Origin: Taxawa tesnikishii (nom. ined.)
Lineage: Eukaryota; Ascomycota; Dothideomycetes; Dothideales
NCBI GenBank assembly: GCA_030247885.1
Contig: JAPDRO010000018.1
Coordinates: 248,001 to 312,000, forward strand
DNA length: 64,000 nt
Reading direction: 5' to 3'
A model generated the notes under the pieces. It searched no databases. It was given only the letters and a program-made list of their open reading frames with translations, and was not told the DNA's origin. The translations under genes were made by a program, and so were the position numbers. Below are positions 59,026 to 64,000 of the stretch, piece after piece; position 1 is the first letter of the stretch; each line of letters opens with the position of its first letter.

Positions 59026-59966
59026 AGCAAGTTGCCTCGGCCCGCTTTCTGCTGCGCTCCGGAGGTTGTCAGTATATGGCGTCAGGAACAGGCGGCCGCC
59101 TATCGTCCGAGCCCATTGATGCTGGGAAACCTTGCGGTTTCATGCGTTTATCTTTCCCTATGATACCCTTTCGTCTTTACAGATTTTAATCCAACGATCC
59201 TGGGAGCTCTTGCTCTCGATTAGCAAGTTTCCAGGGCTTTCCGCCAGTACTTCTCCGCTCCATGGACACCTTCTTTCCTCGTCAAACCTGCTATTGACTC
59301 GCACCCAATGTGCTGTTCACAATCCAAACCGTTACCGACAAGAGCATACGGAGTATGTCTTCCCTTCGTCGTTCGTTTCATGTTCGATCTTAGCGCCATC
59401 GAAGACAGTCGAGGCCTCGATAGCAAGATGCGCCCAAACTTCAATATCGCGATAATGCTGTTCTTGTTTTTCCATTTCCGCTGCCGTTATTTCCTTTCTG
59501 TCCGTCGTATTTTACTAGAGGACCTCTCCACTGATCACTTTTATCCCATGCCGCTTCGAGGGATCCGCTGTTCGAACTGATCTTAGCGGACTACATGCTT
59601 CTGAACATGTGTTCGAGCGCCTGCATGATAGCTGAGACGGTCATACTCTGGCTCGCACGGGATGTGTTCTGTAGAAACGGGAGGGCGCAGCTTCTCAATG
59701 GCATACGGTTCATACGCTACAACAGCTACGCTGACGGAGGTCACTAGTGAAACCTGGCAAGTTTCATGGCTGGCTTGCCGAGAACAGGAACACGCAAGAG
59801 GGGCACATCGAGGCGACGAAAAGCATGAAGGCTCAACGCCGGGGACGGAAATCAGCATGATGCGAAACACTGAGATCACTCCACATTCGCATAGAAGGCT
59901 ATCACAACATTCAGACCATGGCTTAAGAAGCGACAAGAACGCCTTCAAGGCCTGCCAGAACCCGCG
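59026..59966. other. intergenic region downstream of SFH5
   Basis: Between the SFH5 3' end and the 3' end of an unknown minus-strand gene. No motif-bearing frame found. Confidence 0.45.
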
Positions 59967-60463
59967 TCAACCCGTAAACCTCGCCTGCATCTCTTTATTC
60001 ACATCCGCCATCACCGCATGCGCCTGCCTGAGCAGCGTTCACGCAGCAGCTTGCCACCGGCTAAACCCTCCTCGAGAACTCGACGTAGGTCCCAGAATTT
60101 CTCCAGCCCACTGCTCGGACGTCCACAGTACATGCTCGTTCGCGCGTTTTCCTTGATGCCGCACGTTACCATCATGTGGCCCCGAACGCCGATCGTCTAC
60201 ACGGCCTCGCGCGGCTGTTTGACAGACCTGCCATTTTTCAAGCTGACCTTGACTGCGAACGTGGCGGCCGTCAGAGCGGCCTTGCAGAGACGGCGAAGCG
60301 GTCCGTCAGCTTCGCCTTGTGCGAAGAGGGTATCAACGGAGCTCTTGCCCAGAGGCGTGAGCTGGTATTCGATTGCCTTTGTGGTTGTGCCTTTGCAGTG
60401 GTACGTGTGCAGGACGGATTCCGCTTCCGTGCCGATGGTGTACCGGAAACACCCCGTGCGCAT
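59967..60463 (-). CDS. hypothetical protein
   Basis: A small gene or the last part of a larger one. From ATG 60463 the frame has high GC at third positions (MRTGCFRYTIGTEAESVLHT, then AIEYQLTPLGKSSVDTLFAQ). A GT-AG segment of exactly 51 bases fits as an intron; its acceptor TAG would otherwise be an in-frame stop. The second exon continues TIGVRGHMMVTCGIKENART and LEKFWDLRRVLEEGLAGGKL, then needs one extra base in an AA pair near 60040 to reach the end QAHAVMADVNKEMQARFTG. The model has about 148 residues. I know no family for it. An overlapping plus-strand frame (60176-60604) exists but has weaker coding character. Confidence 0.45.
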
Positions 60464-61013
60464 GCGCCAAAGTGGTTGCTACCAACCTTTTGCCTTGCCT
60501 TGGTTTTCGTTAGGCAGCAGGCACTCTTGCTTCGGCTGCTTACCGCAAGGAACCAGACATCGTTTTTCAACCACGTATGCATGATTGTATTGAGCGGGAA
60601 TTAACAAGCTTGATAGCAGCTCTCCACAACGGAAGTCTACGGGCGACATACACACGATCAAGTATCATAAACTGGATCATAGTCGTCGATAGCATGGCAA
60701 AGGATGTCGTCGAGAAAAGCCCACGACATCAAAGGGGAAGGGAGCTGGATTTAGCCGTGCAATGTGCGTAAAACTTTCTCGGTAAGTACTTGCGTGTCCA
60801 AAGATGGCCTGAAGAGACGCTAAACCCAATTGACTGTCAGTGGCCGCCGCCTTCCGTGCTCTAACCCTAAAAGAATCCGGGGTATGCTTTTTGTCGCGTT
60901 GCGGAAAATCACCAGACGGACCCTTGAGAACTTTCTGTTCTGCATACATACTATTCGAGCATAGCTACAACCTCGTCGATAACTTAGCACAATACGCACA
61001 GCAGTCGCCCAAG
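60464..61013. other. intergenic region upstream of XPT1
   Basis: Lies between the divergent unknown gene and XPT1 and should hold both promoters; further upstream exons of the unknown gene could also lie here. Nothing else recognised. Confidence 0.4.
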
Positions 61014-61899
61014 ATGGTGCAAAAGGTTTATGTCTCGTACAACCAAGTATGTACACACGGTTTTCGTCTTTTCTGCACCACCTACCCCGCTTACAGCCCA
61101 CCTTTGGCGGTTGGCTGCTGTGGTGAGACCATGCGACTGCTTCTTCACGGCTCCCAGATCCAAGTTCCCGCAGGAATGCTTACCACTTCCTCGTCCAGGT
61201 GCACAAGCTCTGCCAGAGCTCGGCAGAGCGTATTCTCAATGATTTCAAGCCGAACCTCATGATCGCAATTGGCGGTGGTGGATACGTGCCTGCGCGCATT
61301 CTCCGGTATGTGCAATCAATCACACGAAGCCCTGCAGCAGTACGGGACTAACGAATCCTGCCAGTTCTTTCCTCAAGAGACCCGGCTCTCCAAATATCCC
61401 CATCCAAGCAATTGGCCTCTCCCTTTACGAGTCCCTCGGCACAGACACCCAAGAGGAAACACCAGGCACCAAGGTGACCCGGACTCAATGGCTCGACCTC
61501 AGCTCTCTCGAGATGGCCAATCTTATTGGCAAGAACATCCTCATTGTGGACGAGGTCGATGACACCCGGACAACGCTCGAGTACGCCGTCAAGGAGCTGC
61601 AAAAGGACGTGGACGAGGCGGCCAAGCAAGCGGGCAGAAGCGCGGAGCAGACAAAATTCAGCATCTTCGTGTTGCACAACAAGGACAAGGAGAAGAAGGG
61701 GCACCTGCCGGAGGAGCTGTTGAACGACAACAGGTACATTGCTGCGGTTACGTTACCGGACGTGTGGATCAACTACCCGTGGGAAGCTACGTGAGTACAA
61801 GAAGATCAGGTTGTGTCGGCTGACGGTGTACTGATTCTGAACAGGGACATCGATGAGCACGACAAATTTGCGAATCAGCAGGAGGCGGTTCAGCAATAG
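61014..61899 (+). CDS. XPT1: xanthine/hypoxanthine phosphoribosyltransferase
   Basis: A purine-salvage enzyme that converts xanthine (and hypoxanthine) with PRPP to the nucleotide. Exons 61014-61046, 61199-61305, 61365-61790 and 61845-61899 give 206 residues without frame breaks. Family features are the start VQKVYVSYNQVHKLCQSSAE, the early substrate-binding loop IAIGGGGYVPARILRSFLKR and the PRPP-binding signature ILIVDEVDDTRTTLEYAVKE. The C-terminal part contains YIAAVTLPDVWINYPWEATD, which is typical of fungal XPT1. Cytosolic. It is one of the cleanest gene models in the window. Confidence 0.92.
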
Positions 61900-63329
61900 A
61901 CGGTCAAGTCTGGCATGGCGCACGGTGCACTAAGGGAGGCAACATGATGATGAGCGAGATAGAGATTATGCATTAACGGTAAAACACCACATTCAGAAGT
62001 TGCAGCAGCTCATCAATCTGGCCTTGTTTGAAATCAGCCACGGCCATAAAGACCAGTACAACACGATGGCCAAGTGGGCTCTTTACCCTCTTACAATGAT
62101 CCACAGTCCCGCATGGCCCAGTTCTCTAACCCCTTCAATTGGTTGAGAGCCCTGTCAGCACGTAGGGCGCAGACGAATTGTCTATCATGCCGTCTTCTTC
62201 GAATACGAGCACCGTTGGGCTTGCAACACCAATGAGGATGCCTGGCAGAGGGAGTAAAATACAGTTTCAGAAGGACATGTATCGAAACGGCGCAGTTCTA
62301 ATAACTATTTTTGTCCGAGTGGGTCTTGAAATGGGGGAAATACCATCCCCTTAGCGTTGGCGTACCGACTGGGTGAAAGAAACAGTACGTTCTATGAGCT
62401 ATTGACACATCACGCCATCCCCGCCGGTGTTCCTGGAGGTTGCGTAGCCTCCATCATGGTCAGAAAGTCTCGAGCACGCGATGGCCCGACCGCCCTTGCT
62501 GGCGCGTTCTGCGCCGGTACATACACGTCCCTTCTCTATCTGCCTCCCCTTCCCTGACTAATGTCAACGTCCAGTAAGGAGCGCTTCGTTTCCTACAAGT
62601 GCAAGGATCTCTAGGGTCCCGTTGTCACGATCAGCTAGCTGCAAGCTGGTCTACAAGGGGACGTTGATATCATCGCATCGTTGTTTATTTGCGTCTGTAT
62701 TTCGTTCAGCTGGTAAGAATATGACATCCGGGGGTTTGGTTCTAGAGCAGTCGCCTTTGGCGTCTCTTGTCGTCAAGTTGGCCAGCAAGCGGCAATGCAG
62801 AGTTGCTGAGACTACTACGGATAGTAACACATCTTCATGATCGTGGGCCCCTGAATCTTCGCATGCCCGCCTCGATTAGAGTGGCAGGTTGTTGCATCGA
62901 TGTCCGCGTAGCTTCCCCTTCACGGTGGCAGATCGTCAGCGCGGACCAGCCTCACCGCTCTTGCTAGCGTGAGTCCTTTGGCGTTCATTACGTTGTCGAT
63001 TTTCTCCGAACCTCTCTCTGTTCTTCTTGTCGCGACTTCTAGACCGCGGAGTAAGAGGACCCGCGACACCACCTCCGCAGGGCCCACTGTTCGCCATCAG
63101 TCATTGCTGGTCCGCAAAGGGAAACTGGTTGCTATCTGACAGCTTATGGAGGAGTGGAACAAAACAGTCTCAAGTGGCCCGGGGTAAGCCTCCTTCCGTC
63201 GGGTCTTCCCGAAAACAATCCCAGTAACAATTTCGACCACGACCAAATACATCCATCTTCTCCTCTCAAAAGCCCATCCCCTTCCCACCCCGTCCGCGCT
63301 TGTCCAACCCCCCTCCTCGCAGCGCCCTC
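61900..63329. other. intergenic region downstream of XPT1
   Basis: About 1.4 kb without recognisable coding sequence, RNA genes or repeats. The last 100 bases are C/T-rich and lie at the 3' end of the minus-strand gene that follows. Confidence 0.5.
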
Positions 63330-64000
63330 TCACCTCTTCCTTCCCTTTGGTTTATCCAACTGATCCAACAACGCCAACGCGCCCAATCCACCCTGCAACT
63401 CATCATCGCCCGTCTGCAAATACCTGCTACTGGGACTGCTAGTCCTGTCCCTGGCGGGCAGATTCGGTTTCCTATTCTCCCTCAACGCCCTCAAGCGCTC
63501 CTCCCTCTCCTTTGCCTTCCTCTCCCTCTCCTTCTCCAATTCCTCAACCTCCTCCTCGGCCTTGACGGCGCGCTCGCGCGCCTTCTGCAACGCTTCCTCC
63601 TGCGCCTTCATGTGCTCCGGCACTTCGGGGAAGTCGTCCGAGTCGGATTCGTAGTCGGACGCCATGGGCGAGTCGAGGTCGCGCAGCTCGGGGCTCTTCA
63701 TCAGCTGCAGTGGGCTCTTGGGGTCGTCGAAGTCGGAGCCGACGGAGCCCATGCTCATGCTGCGCCGGCTGCGCGTGCTGGCGGCCGAAACGTTGGAGAG
63801 CGTTTTCGCGAGCGGGGCGCCTTCGCTGCCTCTGTTGGGGTTCGATCTGTACCCCACGGCCTCGGCGACCATGCGCGCTTCCTCCTCGGCGTCGCGCCTG
63901 CCCAGCTCGTCGGTGCCGAGGCCGCCCATGATGGACATGCGGTGGCGCTCGTCCAGCAGGTGGCCCCCGGCTTCGCCCACGTCTTCGGATTTGTCGAGGA
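63330..64000 (-). CDS. hypothetical protein, C-terminal part
   Basis: An open frame enters from the right edge of the window and ends at 63330; its 5' part lies outside. At least 220 residues are visible. It is rich in Ser, Asp and Arg at first (ASTRSRRSMSMGSVGSDFDD), with an acidic segment DYESDSDDFPEVPEHMKAQE, then a strong charged coiled-coil-like helix (ARERAVKAEEEVEELEKERE) and a short conserved-looking end GGLGALALLDQLDKPKGRKR. I do not recognise the family. No membrane segment in the visible part. The ATG at 63980 is not a convincing start because the frame stays open through it to the edge. Confidence 0.65.
   Translation of the reverse strand, partial: LDKSEDVGEAGGHLLDERHRMSIMGGLGTDELGRRDAEEEARMVAEAVGYRSNPNRGSEGAPLAKTLSNVSAASTRSRRSMSMGSVGSDFDDPKSPLQLMKSPELRDLDSPMASDYESDSDDFPEVPEHMKAQEEALQKARERAVKAEEEVEELEKERERKAKEREERLRALRENRKPNLPARDRTSSPSSRYLQTGDDELQGGLGALALLDQLDKPKGRKR

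Noticed and set aside
60176-60604. Plus-strand 142-codon frame as a gene
   Set aside because: The overlapping minus-strand model has stronger third-position GC and an intron that explains its only stop; the plus frame lacks motifs.

Overview
The window is nuclear DNA from a filamentous ascomycete (Pezizomycotina). The evidence is the gene content: a Zn2Cys6 regulator, a KapC-type bZIP, a CrgA-type RING-LON protein, a fungal NACHT-ankyrin STAND protein, a fused betaine-lipid synthase, the fungal complex I 21 kDa subunit, and DUF3632 and NCA2 family proteins. Introns are short (about 50 to 130 nt, mostly GT-AG with CTAAC-like branch sites). The class cannot be fixed from sequence alone; Dothideomycetes is a guess. 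No rRNA, tRNA, CRISPR array or intact mobile element was found.

Layout, left to right: a gene edge, then NHP6 (HMG box, +). Next come a Zn2Cys6 factor (-), a RING-LON protein (+), a cytochrome P450 (+) and an unknown protein (+). A mitochondrial block follows: BCS1 (-) and the 21 kDa complex I subunit (+) share one 230 bp promoter region, followed by betaine-lipid synthase BTA1 (-), glycine dehydrogenase GCV2 (-), a DUF3632 protein (-) and NCA2 (+). Next are the Rab GTPase SEC4 (+), phosphoglucomutase (+), a BTB protein (-), a Golgi pH regulator (-) and the KapC-like bZIP (+). After these lie two small unknown genes, one a split zinc ribbon, and a NACHT-ZZ-ankyrin STAND gene (-). A gene-poor stretch (about 46.0 to 49.9 kb) holds a damaged methyltransferase and a 5'-truncated amino-acid permease remnant. 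The right part carries NOT1 (2320 codons, +), SFH5 (+), an unknown gene (-), XPT1 (+) and the end of an unknown gene (-) that leaves the window.

The most important technical observation concerns reading frames. Many conserved genes read correctly only if one base is missing at certain points, and most of those points are mononucleotide runs of A, C, G or T. I count about 20 such points in about 13 genes, and others (NHP6, PGM, GPHR, SFH5, XPT1, P450, kapC, DUF3632) are clean. This is best explained by homopolymer under-calling in the assembly, not by mass gene death. Gene models below give the outer coordinates of the whole gene, with exon limits and frame breaks in the text.

The genes are mostly independent housekeeping functions. 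Themes are mitochondrial function (BCS1, complex I 21 kDa, GCV2, NCA2), membrane lipid and traffic (BTA1, SFH5, SEC4, GPHR) and gene regulation (NHP6, NOT1, KapC, Zn2Cys6).
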